DNA of 64,000 nucleotides, from contig NZ_JAQRFK010000007.1 in assembly GCF_028598745.1 (NCBI RefSeq), positions 19,228-83,227 of the forward strand, read 5' to 3'. Within the stretch, counting starts at the first letter, position 1. Every line of letters begins with the position of its first letter. This document shows positions 19,199-28,283 of this stretch, piece by piece. Made by a program: the position numbers and the translations under genes. This stretch comes from Xenorhabdus sp. IM139775. Lineage in GTDB: Bacteria > Pseudomonadota > Gammaproteobacteria > Enterobacterales > Enterobacteriaceae. The notes beneath the pieces are model-generated. The model was not told the DNA's origin, did no database searches, and worked only from the letters and a program-made list of their open reading frames with translations.

Positions 19199-21334
19199 AT
19201 GGCACTTTCCAGTTCAATAAAGAATCAGATTAGTCAGTGGTATAAATCATTATCCACCCATATTGAGGGGTTCATTCCACGTGCACCCCAACGTCAAATG
19301 ATCGCAGAGGTTGCAAAAACATTGGCGGATGAAGAGGGGCGGCATTTGGTGATAGAAGCCCCAACGGGAGTGGGAAAAACATTGTCATATCTGATTCCGG
19401 GGATTGCCGTTAGCCGGGCAGTGCAGAAACCCTTGGTGGTCAGTACAGCCAATGTAGCCTTGCAAGATCAAATTTACAGCAAGGATTTGCCACTACTGCG
19501 TAAAATTATTCCTGACCTGAAATTTACGGGCGCTTTTGGTCGGGCGCGTTATGTCTGCCCGCGCAATTTAGAAGCCATTTGTGCCGCAGAGGGAGAGCAG
19601 ATTGACCTGATGTTTCTGGTCGAAGATCAGGCGGAAATAGCCAATAGTGAAGAGCGGGAACTCTGTCGCCGCTTGCGCAGTGATTATACGACGTTTGCAT
19701 GGGATGGTTTACGTGACCACCATAAACTGGCATTGGCTGACTCTCTGTGGGCAAAAATCAGTACGGACAAAATGAACTGTCTGGCACGAAACTGCCAGTT
19801 TTACTACTGTTGCCCATTTTTTCTTGCCCGCAGGGAAATTGAAGGGGCCGATGTTATCGTTGCTAATCACGCTTTGGTTATGGCGGCATTGGAAAGTGAA
19901 TCGGTTTTACCGGAAGCAAAAAATCTGTTGTTAGTGCTGGATGAAGGGCATCATATCCCTGAGGTGGCAAGGGATGCGTTGGAAGTTGAAGGCGAGATTA
20001 CCCTATTCCAGCTTAATGGGCAGTTAGACGCATTTGTTCGTCATGTCGAGCAATACCTGACGCAGTTTCGGCCGGCAAAACCGCCTGCTTTGGCAAATAT
20101 CCCTCGCTTACAAACGCATTGTGCAACAATCAGCGAACACTTTAAGGAATTGGCGGAGATAACTCAGGCGCTATTGCCTGAGCGCGGTGAAGCAGAAGAA
20201 TACTTATTCGAACTGGGAAAGTTGCCGGATAGTTTACTGCTGTGTTGTCAGCAATTATTTAAACTTACAGATAGCCTGCGTAGTTTAGCTGAAGCAATTT
20301 TAAATGATTTAAACGATCAGACGGCCAAACAGGATATTGTCCGATTACATCGTGCCATTTTGCAAACCAGTCGAACACTGGGCTATTTTGAAAATATGGC
20401 AAAACTGTGGCGTTTGGCTTCACAAGAAGAGTCGTCCCATGCGCCGATATCTAAATGGCTGACGCGTCGCCATGAGAAAAACCAATCGCATCTTTATTTT
20501 CATTGTGCGGGAATTCGGGTCAGTGAACAATTAACTCAGCTATTATGGCGCTCTATTCCCCATGTTGTCGTGACATCGGCCACATTGCGTTCACTGAATA
20601 GTTTTTCCCGCATTCAGGAACTGACCGGATTGCATGAAAATCATGATGATCGTTTTGTTGCCCTGTCATCACCTTTTGAGCATGTACGACAAGGGCGTCT
20701 GATTATACCCCAAATGACACAGGAACCGACCATTCATCATGAAATGCAGCACCTTGAGGAAATGGCACGCTATTTTCGCTCTCAGGTAATGGAAGGGAAG
20801 CATCGGGGAATGTTGGTACTTTTTAGTAGCCAGCGAGCAATGGAAGGATTCCTGACTTTTGTTACAGACCTGCGGCTGATGTTATTGGTACAAGGTGATC
20901 AGCCTCGCTATCGATTGGTAGAAACGCATTGCAAGCGTATTGATGAAGGGCAAGCCAGCGTCCTGATTGGATTGCAGTCATTTGCCGAAGGATTGGATTT
21001 AAAAGGTGATTATCTTTCACAAGTCCATATCCATAAAATTGCATTTCCTCCGGTAACCAATCCGGTCATTGTGACTGAAAGTGCATGGTTGAAATCGTTG
21101 AGGCGTTACCCATTCGAAGTACAGAGTTTGCCTTGCGCATCTTTTAACTTGATCCAACAAGTAGGAAGGTTAATTCGTAGCCATCAATGTTATGGTGAGG
21201 TGGTGATTTATGACAATCGGTTACTGACCAAACGTTATGGCCCGCGTTTATTGAAGTCTTTGCCTGTATTTCCCATCGAACGGCCAAATGTGCCCTCGGA
21301 AAAGGAATTGGTCATCATGAAAAAGGATAAATAA
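19199..21334 (+). CDS. dinG: ATP-dependent iron-sulfur helicase DinG
   Basis: 711-residue XPD-like superfamily 2 helicase, a 5'-3' enzyme that unwinds DNA and R-loops and resolves replication-transcription conflicts. Walker A EAPTGVGKT (53-61) and DEGHH (248-252) are clear. Four cysteines for the 4Fe-4S cluster sit at 120, 194, 199 and 204/205, as in E. coli DinG. The C-terminal helicase motif QQVGRLIRSH is present. In E. coli the gene is SOS-induced; I see no convincing LexA box in the short upstream region. The stop codon lies inside a hairpin. Confidence 0.95.
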   Translation: MALSSSIKNQISQWYKSLSTHIEGFIPRAPQRQMIAEVAKTLADEEGRHLVIEAPTGVGKTLSYLIPGIAVSRAVQKPLVVSTANVALQDQIYSKDLPLLRKIIPDLKFTGAFGRARYVCPRNLEAICAAEGEQIDLMFLVEDQAEIANSEERELCRRLRSDYTTFAWDGLRDHHKLALADSLWAKISTDKMNCLARNCQFYYCCPFFLARREIEGADVIVANHALVMAALESESVLPEAKNLLLVLDEGHHIPEVARDALEVEGEITLFQLNGQLDAFVRHVEQYLTQFRPAKPPALANIPRLQTHCATISEHFKELAEITQALLPERGEAEEYLFELGKLPDSLLLCCQQLFKLTDSLRSLAEAILNDLNDQTAKQDIVRLHRAILQTSRTLGYFENMAKLWRLASQEESSHAPISKWLTRRHEKNQSHLYFHCAGIRVSEQLTQLLWRSIPHVVVTSATLRSLNSFSRIQELTGLHENHDDRFVALSSPFEHVRQGRLIIPQMTQEPTIHHEMQHLEEMARYFRSQVMEGKHRGMLVLFSSQRAMEGFLTFVTDLRLMLLVQGDQPRYRLVETHCKRIDEGQASVLIGLQSFAEGLDLKGDYLSQVHIHKIAFPPVTNPVIVTESAWLKSLRRYPFEVQSLPCASFNLIQQVGRLIRSHQCYGEVVIYDNRLLTKRYGPRLLKSLPVFPIERPNVPSEKELVIMKKDK

Positions 21335-21356
21335 CACAAGGAGGCGTTATTTATCC
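21325..21356 (+). terminator. Hairpin over the dinG stop codon
   Basis: GGATAAATAAC / GTTATTTATCC, an 11-base perfect stem with a 10-base loop that includes the dinG TAA. No long T run follows. The same GGATAAATAA core appears in the terminator at 22429-22468. Confidence 0.55.
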
Positions 21357-21768
21357 AATCGCGTTACATCAATGCTATAATTTGATGATTTGATTCTTAT
21401 CTATTTTATAATCATGGGTCATTAACCCTTGTAAAAAATTCTCATCATGAGCACTTAGAATGAAAATTCTTTTGTCAGCAAGGGTTTTGATCAACACCTT
21501 TAACGAAATTGATTTTACCTTTATTCTTGGTGATTTTATAAATGATTCTTTATCATGCTAAAAAATAGTTTTTTATAAAAAATTATTCATGGATAAATCT
21601 CAACGGGGCAATGGCTAAGGGACTGTCAGCTTCAGGTATGTATACCCGTCACTATTGAAGGTATTGAGTACCTTAATATGACGGATATACATTCCAAATT
21701 AAACATTGAGTTGAAATCACAGCCTATTGAAACCCCAAATGTTAACCAAAATTGAAGTTATACGGTAT
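21357..21768. other. AT-rich gap after dinG
   Basis: About 410 bases without a convincing gene. Contents noticed: AT-rich DNA and one palindromic element at 21638-21692, listed separately. Confidence 0.5.
21638..21692. repeat. Imperfect palindrome with GTATACCCGTCA-type ends
   Basis: ATGTATACCCGTCA...GAAGGTA and TACCTTAATATGACGGATATACAT are near-complementary arms around TTGAG. TATACCCGTCAT-type arms recur in intergenic repeats of Photorhabdus, Yersinia and Serratia as I recall, so this is probably one copy of a dispersed palindromic element. Confidence 0.55.
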
Positions 21769-21951
21769 CTATTGGTGCATACACTTGTTATATTCCGTAT
21801 CAACACAGTATTTATATTTTCCAGGGTGGCCCAGGTATTTGCCACATGCAATGTGCGCGCGTAGTGAACATTCATCAGGTTTATCAGTCGCAAAGGTACT
21901 CCATGATGTTAATAGTAAAATGGCTGTGCATAGAGTCAGTAAAATTTTCAT
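21769..21951 (-). CDS. Small secreted protein with C-x7-C-x12-C-x7-C pattern, copy B
   Basis: 60 residues beginning with a clear Sec signal peptide (MKILLTLCTAILLLTSWSTFA, cleavage likely after TFA at about residue 22). The mature part of about 38 residues carries four cysteines spaced C-x7-C-x12-C-x7-C and ends CMHQ. That spacing suits a helical hairpin held by two disulfides in the periplasm or outside the cell. AAGGTGA precedes the ATG. It is a tandem paralogue of the next gene upstream (21988-22188). Family and function not recognised. Confidence 0.7.
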   Translation of the reverse strand: MKILLTLCTAILLLTSWSTFATDKPDECSLRAHIACGKYLGHPGKYKYCVDTEYNKCMHQ

Positions 21952-21987
21952 CTTGTCACCTTCATGTAAAAGTGAAATTGATTGTAT

Positions 21988-22188
21988 CTATTGGTGCATA
22001 CAATCGCTATATACCTCTTTGATGCAAAAATTATATTTTTTATGGTGTTTTATATGCTTAGCACATATGGTACGTGCTTTTTCCATACATCGACCAGATT
22101 TGTCGGGATCTTGTGTTGCTTGTGTTGCAAAGGTATTCCATGATGCTAATAGCAAAATGGCCGTACATAGAGCCAGTAGTGTTTTCAT
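21988..22188 (-). CDS. Small secreted protein with C-x7-C-x12-C-x7-C pattern, copy A
   Basis: 66 residues, first of a tandem pair. The signal peptide (MKTLLALCTAILLLASWNTFA) nearly equals that of its neighbour; the mature part has the same four-cysteine spacing and the same CMHQ ending, but most residues between differ and it is more basic (KHIKHHKKYNF). GGTGA lies upstream of the ATG and a 36-base gap separates the two genes, so they are likely cotranscribed. Candidate roles are peptide toxin, bacteriocin-like factor or envelope protein; none is supported directly. Confidence 0.7.
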   Translation of the reverse strand: MKTLLALCTAILLLASWNTFATQATQDPDKSGRCMEKARTICAKHIKHHKKYNFCIKEVYSDCMHQ

Positions 22189-22428
22189 ATTATCACCATC
22201 AGGTAAATTTCAGTATTTTAAATATCTTTAATCTGTGTTGGAATAAAGACGGAATTATAATAAATCCCCTTTGTTGAAATTCCAATCTATTTGGTATTTT
22301 TTATGGATGATCTATTTAATGGTTTGATTTTTTAGGTAATATTTCACTTTTTTGATCAAATGTAATTGGCAGTGGTAATAATGATTCATCTGATCTCATA
22401 TTATTCGATTTTTAACCCTATTAATAAA

Positions 22429-22468
22429 AAAGGATAAATAATATAAGAGTTAATATTATTTATCCTTT
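22429..22468 (-). terminator. Terminator of the PhnA-family gene
   Basis: 16-base perfect stem (AAAGGATAAATAATAT and complement) with an 8-base loop; on the minus strand it is followed by a T run. It lies 23 bases past the gene's stop. Confidence 0.8.
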
Positions 22469-22491
22469 AATCAAAAATGGGTTTGTAACTG

Positions 22492-22716
22492 TTATTTATC
22501 TACTTTTTTCAGGAAGCAGGTTTTCAGAACTAACCCTTTGATTTTGTCCGCATTACACTCAACTTCATCCTCGCGGTGAGTCAGGCGGATGTTTTTGATC
22601 AGGGTGCCGCGTTTCAGGGTCTTGGAAGTTCCCTTGACTTTCAAGTCTTTGATAACCTGAACGGAGTCGCCGTCATCCAGCAACGCACCATTAGAATCTT
22701 TAACTTCGATATCCAT
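22492..22716 (-). CDS. Short PhnA-domain protein (YjdM-like)
   Basis: 74 residues matching the C-terminal PhnA domain (KDSNGALLDDGDSVQVIKDL; LKVKGTSKTLKRGT; NIRLTHREDEVEC). E. coli YjdM has about 111 residues with an N-terminal zinc-ribbon; that part is absent, and the ATG at 22716 begins directly at the domain. Despite the name alkylphosphonate utilisation protein, no role in phosphonate breakdown is established. Solitary gene with its own terminator. Confidence 0.85.
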   Translation of the reverse strand: MDIEVKDSNGALLDDGDSVQVIKDLKVKGTSKTLKRGTLIKNIRLTHREDEVECNADKIKGLVLKTCFLKKVDK

Positions 22717-22854
22717 TTTATAGAATCCTCATGTTTATTTTTGAGTCAAACAGGGATTATAGAGAGAAAATCGATCTTTTTAAAGGCTGGTATGCTTTTC
22801 ACGGTGATAGCTTCTGTTTTTTAATGTTTTTCTCCATCAACAACAAAATTGATG

Positions 22855-22879
22855 TAAAAAAGGCCACAACCGTGGCCTT
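22855..22879 (-). terminator. Terminator of dps
   Basis: AAGGCCAC / GTGGCCTT stem with loop AACC, followed on the minus strand by six T residues, 29 bases after the dps stop. Confidence 0.9.
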
Positions 22880-22907
22880 AACTTAATGAAAAAATAGTGT
22901 TTTTATT

Positions 22908-23414
22908 TTATTGCTCAATATTTGCTTCGATAAACCATAAAAATTTGTCAAGATCACGGGATGCAGCAGTAAACATATCCGCAGTATCTTCATCTTCGGC
23001 ATCAACAATAGCCTGACGGGTATCGTTGGCAACAACAGCATAGCGATCGGCCAATGCCTTGAGATGGTCTTGAACATTGTGAATATCCGTTGGGTAGCTT
23101 TTCAGTGTGGTACGTTGATGCACTTCCTGAACAGTTCCCAATGCGGTTCCACCTAATTGGACTGCCCGTTCTGCAAATATATCAAGATGTTCCATGATAG
23201 CATTGCGGAAATCATCCAGCATTTCATGGATGGCAATGAAATTTCGGCCACGCATATTCCAGTGGGCTTGTTTAGTCAGCATGGAGAGGTCAATGAATTG
23301 GGTCACCCTATGATTTAAGGCAGTAATCGTTCTCTGTTTAATACCTTCATCAATATTGTTGCGGGTATAAATCAGGCCGGAAGGTTGGGTTTTGATTAAT
23401 TTCGCTGTACTCAT
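22908..23414 (-). CDS. dps: DNA-binding ferritin-like protein Dps
   Basis: 168 residues of the starvation/oxidative-stress ferritin that binds DNA and oxidises iron with hydrogen peroxide as a dodecamer. Ferroxidase residues lie in the helix pair KQAHWNMRG and [16 protein letters not shown]. The Lys-containing N-terminus ([13 protein letters not shown]) fits the DNA-contacting tail. Length equals E. coli Dps within one residue. The divergent gap to the left is filled by its own terminator; rhtA follows upstream, as in E. coli. Confidence 0.95.
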   Translation of the reverse strand: MSTAKLIKTQPSGLIYTRNNIDEGIKQRTITALNHRVTQFIDLSMLTKQAHWNMRGRNFIAIHEMLDDFRNAIMEHLDIFAERAVQLGGTALGTVQEVHQRTTLKSYPTDIHNVQDHLKALADRYAVVANDTRQAIVDAEDEDTADMFTAASRDLDKFLWFIEANIEQ

Positions 23415-23622
23415 AATAATGCTTCCTTAATTCTGAATAATGAATTGTTTCATTAGATAGAATAAATTTAGCTGATCATCTGCCAGATGTCATATTGCTT
23501 ATCTCTATTGAATTGATAGCCATCACTTCCGTCATTAACACATTGATAATTTATGAAAATAAGCTACCGGAGAATAAAAAATTTTCTCCGGTTTAATGAA
23601 TGACATCACTATTTTTAAATCA

Positions 23623-24534
23623 TTATTCTACTTTTTCTATTTTAGTTTTTCGTTTAATGGTCAGGGTGGAACCCATGGAAGCACAAATAATGCAGAAAAG
23701 GGCAACCCATTGGGTCATTGTCAAATGTTCATTAAGGAAGATGATACCCGATAATGCCCCCAATGCAGGTTCAAGGCTCATTAATGTCCCGAATGTTTTG
23801 GCTGGCAGACGGGTCAGCGCAATCATTTCCAGCGTGTAGGGAAATGCAGTAGATAAGATGGCAATCCCCAGCGCAATAGGCAGCAGGGAAACATCAAACA
23901 GTAATTCAGGGCCAGTCTGCATTAATCCGATGGGGAAGAAGATAAAGGCAGCAATCAGTGAACCGACAGATACCGTTGCGGCACCATAACCCGCGCCAGC
24001 ACGTTGTCCAAAGATAATATAAAGTGCCCAGAAAACGCCTGCGCCCAGAGCGTATAAAATACCGATAGGATCGAGTGTATTGACGCTATCTCCGAGTGGC
24101 AGCAGGAAGCCTAATCCAACAATAACCAACCCAATCCAGAGAAAATCCAACGGGCGTCGGGAGGAAAACATGGCTACTGCCAAAGGTCCGGTAAATTCAA
24201 GTGCAACGGCAATGCCGAGAGGAATCCGGGATAAAGACATATAAAACAGGTAGTTCATTGCTCCCAGAGAAATACCATAGGCAAAAAGTGGGATCAGCGA
24301 AGCACGCTGAAATTTCAGGCGCCACGGTTTAAAAATCAGAAATAGAATAATCGTTCCTAATGCAAGTCTCATGGCGGTGACACCGGGCGCGCCAATGACA
24401 GGAAATAGTGTTTTAGCCAGTGAGGCCCCAGCTTGAATTGATGTCATTGACAGTAACAATAGAATCACAGGAAGCAGTGGAAAAGAAGCCGCCCGATGCT
24501 TGGAAAGAGACATTTTAGAGAAAACCTCTGTCAT
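23623..24534 (-). CDS. rhtA: Threonine/homoserine exporter RhtA
   Basis: Inner membrane EamA-family exporter of homoserine and threonine. 303 residues with ten hydrophobic helices in two EamA repeats; SIQAGASLAKTLFP and IPLGIAVALEFTGPLAVA closely match E. coli RhtA. The start may be the ATG at 24534 or the one seven codons in (24513); neither has a strong ribosome site, which is notable given a possible leader ORF just upstream. Confidence 0.93.
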   Translation of the reverse strand: MTEVFSKMSLSKHRAASFPLLPVILLLLSMTSIQAGASLAKTLFPVIGAPGVTAMRLALGTIILFLIFKPWRLKFQRASLIPLFAYGISLGAMNYLFYMSLSRIPLGIAVALEFTGPLAVAMFSSRRPLDFLWIGLVIVGLGFLLPLGDSVNTLDPIGILYALGAGVFWALYIIFGQRAGAGYGAATVSVGSLIAAFIFFPIGLMQTGPELLFDVSLLPIALGIAILSTAFPYTLEMIALTRLPAKTFGTLMSLEPALGALSGIIFLNEHLTMTQWVALFCIICASMGSTLTIKRKTKIEKVE

Positions 24535-24543
24535 AACGTGTTA

Positions 24544-24633
24544 TTAAAGGGAGCCATCTTCGCAGTGAACCAGAAATAACTCAACACGATTATTATCCGG
24601 TGTAGGCGTGTTAGGCTGTTTTATCATCATCAT
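24544..24633 (-). CDS. Possible leader ORF upstream of rhtA
   Basis: Frame of 29 codons starting at a run of three ATGs (IKQPNTPTPDNNRVELFLVH...), ending 10 bases before the rhtA start. Codon content looks coding-like, but no ribosome site is evident. Upstream, the minus-strand DNA can pair ATCCCC with GGGGAT, so the rhtA leader may be structured. Offered as a candidate only. Confidence 0.3.
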   Translation of the reverse strand: MMMIKQPNTPTPDNNRVELFLVHCEDGSL

Positions 24634-24800
24634 CGGCTGCTATAAAAATAGCGGGTCTTGGATTGAGGATCCCCTCTCTTATTCACGCCACTATCATGGG
24701 GATAATGGCTTGATTGTTTTCATCACCATAGACTATTATCTAAGGTGAAAAATCTAAGGTGAAAAATTATCAGGAATAATTTCAACATCAGGAGGAATTC

Positions 24801-25265
24801 ATGATAATAAGAACTGCTTCCACGCAGGACATCGAGGCTATTTTATCTCTCTATCGTCTATTATTTAGCGAAATGTCTGTATTACAGCCTGATAGATTAC
24901 AAGCGGTTGAACAAGACAGGGATTTTATTTCTTCCTCTATCAATAATGATAAATTTCACCTGCTCGTTGCAGAAGATAAAAAAGGTGATATTAGCGGTTT
25001 TGCTATTGCGCAAGAGCAGAAAACCCCGCCTTTTAATTGTTTGGTTCCGAGAACTTATGGTCATATTTTTGATTTGGTCGTCAGTCAGGATGCCCGGGGC
25101 CTTGGAATTGGTCAGAAATTATTGGCTGGTATGAAAAAGTGGGCGCAAGAAAAACATTATTCACATCTGGAATTGAATGTATTATCTCAGAATGTTGATG
25201 CCATCCGTTTTTATGTAAGGGAAGGGTATCAAGAAGTGGGCAGAACGATGGCGATTACGCTGTGA
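24801..25265 (+). CDS. GNAT-family N-acetyltransferase
   Basis: 154-residue acetyl-CoA-dependent acetyltransferase. Motif A (LVVSQDARGLGIGQKLL, with the acetyl-CoA pyrophosphate loop ARGLGIG at about 98-104) and motif B (LELNVLSQNVDAIRFYVREGY) are complete. The ATG has a strong GGAGG. The substrate cannot be told from sequence. Upstream, at 24741-24768, a 14-base unit (TAAGGTGAAAAATC) is duplicated. Confidence 0.88.
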   Translation: MIIRTASTQDIEAILSLYRLLFSEMSVLQPDRLQAVEQDRDFISSSINNDKFHLLVAEDKKGDISGFAIAQEQKTPPFNCLVPRTYGHIFDLVVSQDARGLGIGQKLLAGMKKWAQEKHYSHLELNVLSQNVDAIRFYVREGYQEVGRTMAITL

Positions 25266-25307
25266 TCTAAACATAATAGATTAAACTTTCCCTTTAAATA
25301 GCCAAAT

Positions 25308-25327
25308 CAGCCAGCTAATGCTGGCTG
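25308..25327. terminator. Hairpin between convergent genes
   Basis: CAGCCAGC / GCTGGCTG perfect stem with loop TAAT between the GNAT gene and the minus-strand oxidoreductase. T tracts are weak on both sides. Confidence 0.5.
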
Positions 25328-25343
25328 TAATGATACTACGTGA

Positions 25344-26345
25344 TTATTTTGAGTTAATTGAAGCTAGCCGATACTCTTTTAATACTTCATCAATCACCCA
25401 ACTGGTACGGGCGGCTGATTCACCGTTGGATGGACAACGGCCATTACCCTGCATGTCATTAATCACTGTTTGAATGAGTGGCATTTGAATATGTTTGGGA
25501 TTTTCGAAAGAGTACTGATGCAGTTGGTTATTTTCGTCATAGTATGAAATGGGGGAATCACCAAAGGTAGCAAAAATGATTTTTCCTTTTGTACCGATAA
25601 TTTCGACTTTATCCTCGCGAGAACCGGCGACAAAATTCCAAATCCCCACCCCTTGGACGGCGTTCTCGAACACCAATGACATGGAAACACAATCTTCGGC
25701 AGGATAGGCTTTTGCCTGTGAATTGGCATGTCCTTTAACTGAAATAATTTTACCCAGCAAAAAATCCAATATATCGAGCGTGTGGCAAGCTAAATCAACA
25801 AACAAGCCTCCACCCGATATTTCTGGTTGCACAAACCACGGCAAATTATCAGGATCTTGATAGATAGCAGCCATTTCCCGGAATAACATGCAATTGACCA
25901 TGCGTGGTGTACCTATTGCGCCAGAATCAATTAATGCTTTTATTTTGATAAATCTGGGTAACGCCCTGCGATAGTAAGCGACGAACAGCGAAACTTTTTG
26001 AAATCGGCAGATGGCAATCATCTCGTTGCATTCTTCGAATGTTAATGCCATTGGTTTTTCGACATACACGTTTTTTCCGGCCTGTGCTGCCAGAAGAGTA
26101 TATTCTTTATGGGTAGAAGGCGGGGTCGCAATGTAAACGGCGTCAATTTCCGGATCATTAATCAAAGATTCGGCATCTGAATACCATTTTCTGATATTGT
26201 GCCGTTCGGCAAAATCTTTGGCTAAATCCGCATTGCGCCGCATGACGGCGACTAATTCTGAATTTTCCAATTTATAAAAAGCCGGGCCACTCTTGACTTC
26301 CGTGACATCACCACAACCTATAATACCCCATCTTACTTTTTGCAT
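25344..26345 (-). CDS. Gfo/Idh/MocA-family oxidoreductase
   Basis: 333-residue NAD(P)-dependent dehydrogenase of the glucose-fructose oxidoreductase family. N-terminal Rossmann motif GIIGCGDV, then YIATPPSTHKEY and the family motif VEKPMAL (Lys of EKP binds cofactor and substrate). C-terminal domain motif GGGLFVDLACHTLDIL includes the usual catalytic His. Substrate probably a sugar or cyclitol derivative, not determinable here. Solitary; expressed away from ybiT. Confidence 0.88.
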   Translation of the reverse strand: MQKVRWGIIGCGDVTEVKSGPAFYKLENSELVAVMRRNADLAKDFAERHNIRKWYSDAESLINDPEIDAVYIATPPSTHKEYTLLAAQAGKNVYVEKPMALTFEECNEMIAICRFQKVSLFVAYYRRALPRFIKIKALIDSGAIGTPRMVNCMLFREMAAIYQDPDNLPWFVQPEISGGGLFVDLACHTLDILDFLLGKIISVKGHANSQAKAYPAEDCVSMSLVFENAVQGVGIWNFVAGSREDKVEIIGTKGKIIFATFGDSPISYYDENNQLHQYSFENPKHIQMPLIQTVINDMQGNGRCPSNGESAARTSWVIDEVLKEYRLASINSK

Positions 26346-26609
26346 TGTATTTTCCGGTATATCAAATTGTTAAGTCGTAAAATTCAGTGAGAAGCCTGTA
26401 ACAGTACCATTTTTTGTTCTCTATTTCTCCATTCGATAGATTCAGGTGTGTTTATAAAAAATAGTTAATATTCAATGGTGTAATTGATGCTTTGTTCTGA
26501 TTTTAAGGGGGGATAACGCATTCTGGCGATACTTTTCCCCTGTTGTGGCATAATACGCAGCTATCGATTTTATAATTTCCCTTTTTTATTCACCTTAAGA
26601 GCAACAGTT

Positions 26610-28205
26610 GTGTTAAGTACAAACAACATCACTATGCAGTTTGGCAGTAAGCCACTGTTTGAAAATATTTCTGTTAAATTCGGCAACGGCAACCGTTATG
26701 GTTTGATTGGCGCGAATGGGGCAGGTAAATCGACGTTCATGAAAATCTTGGGCGGCGATTTAGTCCCGACTGCCGGTAATGTCAGTCTTGATCCTAATGA
26801 GCGTCTGGGTAAATTGCGTCAGGATCAGTTTGCCTTCGAAGAATATACCGTGTTGGATACCGTCATCATGGGACACACGGAGCTGTGGGAAGTCAAGCAG
26901 GAACGTGACCGCATTTATGCGATGGCAGAAATGAGCGAAGAAGATGGCTATCGGGTCGCTGATCTGGAAGTCGCGTATGGTGAGATGGATGGCTACAGCG
27001 CAGAAGCGCGTGCCGGCGAATTATTGCTGGGTGTCGGCATTCCCGTAGAGCAGCATTATGGCCTGATGAGTGCCGTGGCACCGGGCTGGAAATTGCGTGT
27101 ATTGCTGGCGCAAGCCCTGTTTTCCAACCCTGACGTCCTGCTGCTTGATGAACCAACCAACAACTTGGATATCGATACGATCCGCTGGTTGGAGCAAGTG
27201 CTCAACGACCGTAACAGCACCATGATCATCATTTCCCACGACCGTCATTTCCTGAATACGGTATGTACTCATATGGCCGATTTGGATTATGGCGAACTGC
27301 GTTTGTTCCCCGGTAACTATGATGAGTATATGATCGCCGCCACGCAAGCCCGTGAACGTCTGGTGGCAGATAATGCCAAGAAAAAGGCGCAGATTGCTGA
27401 ATTGCAGTCATTCGTCAGCCGCTTCAGTGCCAATGCTTCCAAATCTAAACAGGCGACTTCCCGCGCCCGTCAGATTGATAAGATCCAGTTGGAAGAAGTG
27501 AAGGCTTCCAGCCGTCAGAACCCTTATATTCGCTTTGAGCAGGAGAAAAAACTGTTCCGTAATGCACTGGAATTGGAAGGTCTGACTAAGGGTTACGATA
27601 ACGGGCCATTATTCAACAATCTGAATCTGCTGCTGGAAGTTGGCGAAAAAGTGGCGGTCATCGGTGAAAACGGTATCGGTAAAACCACTTTCCTGAAAAC
27701 ACTGATTGGGGAAGAAAATCCGACCAGTGGCACGGTGAAATGGTCTGAAAACAGTGCCATTGGCTATTATGCGCAGGATCATGCCAGTGATTTTGCCTGT
27801 GATATGACCGTATTTGAGTGGATGAGCCAATGGAAGCGCGAAGGTGATGATGAGCAGGCAGTGCGCGGTATTCTCGGCCGCTTGCTGTTCGGGCAGGATG
27901 ATATCAAGAAGAAAGTTGGCGTGCTTTCCGGTGGTGAACAAGGCCGGATGCTGTTTGGTAAGCTGATGATGCATAAGCCTAACATTCTGGTGATGGATGA
28001 ACCGACCAACCACTTGGATATGGAATCTATCGAATCTTTGAATCTGGCGCTGGAGATCTATCAGGGAACGCTGATTTTCGTCTCTCATGACCGTGCCTTT
28101 GTCAGTTCACTGGCCAGTCGTGTTTTGGAAATTAAATCCGATAAAGTGATTGATTTTAAAGGCACTTATGATGAGTACCTGACAAGTCAGGGAATTGTTG
28201 AGTAA
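26610..28205 (+). CDS. ybiT: ABC-F family ATPase YbiT
   Basis: 531-residue soluble ABC-F protein with two ATPase domains and no membrane part; members act on ribosomes. Domain 1 Walker [10 protein letters not shown], domain 2 GENGIGKTT, both followed by [11 protein letters not shown] / [10 protein letters not shown]. The charged linker ([18 protein letters not shown]) fits the P-site tRNA-interaction motif. Near full identity with E. coli YbiT sets the start at GTG 26610, with only a weak AAGAG upstream. Ends convergent to moeB. Confidence 0.94.
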   Translation: MLSTNNITMQFGSKPLFENISVKFGNGNRYGLIGANGAGKSTFMKILGGDLVPTAGNVSLDPNERLGKLRQDQFAFEEYTVLDTVIMGHTELWEVKQERDRIYAMAEMSEEDGYRVADLEVAYGEMDGYSAEARAGELLLGVGIPVEQHYGLMSAVAPGWKLRVLLAQALFSNPDVLLLDEPTNNLDIDTIRWLEQVLNDRNSTMIIISHDRHFLNTVCTHMADLDYGELRLFPGNYDEYMIAATQARERLVADNAKKKAQIAELQSFVSRFSANASKSKQATSRARQIDKIQLEEVKASSRQNPYIRFEQEKKLFRNALELEGLTKGYDNGPLFNNLNLLLEVGEKVAVIGENGIGKTTFLKTLIGEENPTSGTVKWSENSAIGYYAQDHASDFACDMTVFEWMSQWKREGDDEQAVRGILGRLLFGQDDIKKKVGVLSGGEQGRMLFGKLMMHKPNILVMDEPTNHLDMESIESLNLALEIYQGTLIFVSHDRAFVSSLASRVLEIKSDKVIDFKGTYDEYLTSQGIVE

Positions 28206-28231
28206 TATTGCCGAATAAATCGCATGATGTT

Positions 28232-28264
28232 TTATTCTCTTCCCGCAGCGCGGGGAGAGAATAA
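28232..28264. terminator. Shared terminator between ybiT and moeB
   Basis: 15-base stem (TTATTCTCTTCCCGC / GCGGGGAGAGAATAA, one G-T pair) with loop AGC in the convergent gap. Its right half belongs to the REP-like repeat that also occurs near cecR. Confidence 0.75.
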
Positions 28265-28283
28265 GTTATTTTCGTCTTACGAT
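28236..28283. repeat. REP-like palindrome, copy 2, over the moeB stop
   Basis: GGGGAG, then AATAAG...TTTTCGTCTTA...GATT, the same order of blocks as at 6873-6926. In both, the TTA is the stop codon of the minus-strand gene to the right. Confidence 0.45.

Noticed and set aside
21752..22277. Plus-strand frames of 159 and 67 codons
   Set aside because: They are antisense to the two signal-peptide genes, which have ribosome sites, paralogy and conserved cysteine spacing; the plus frames mirror the duplication.
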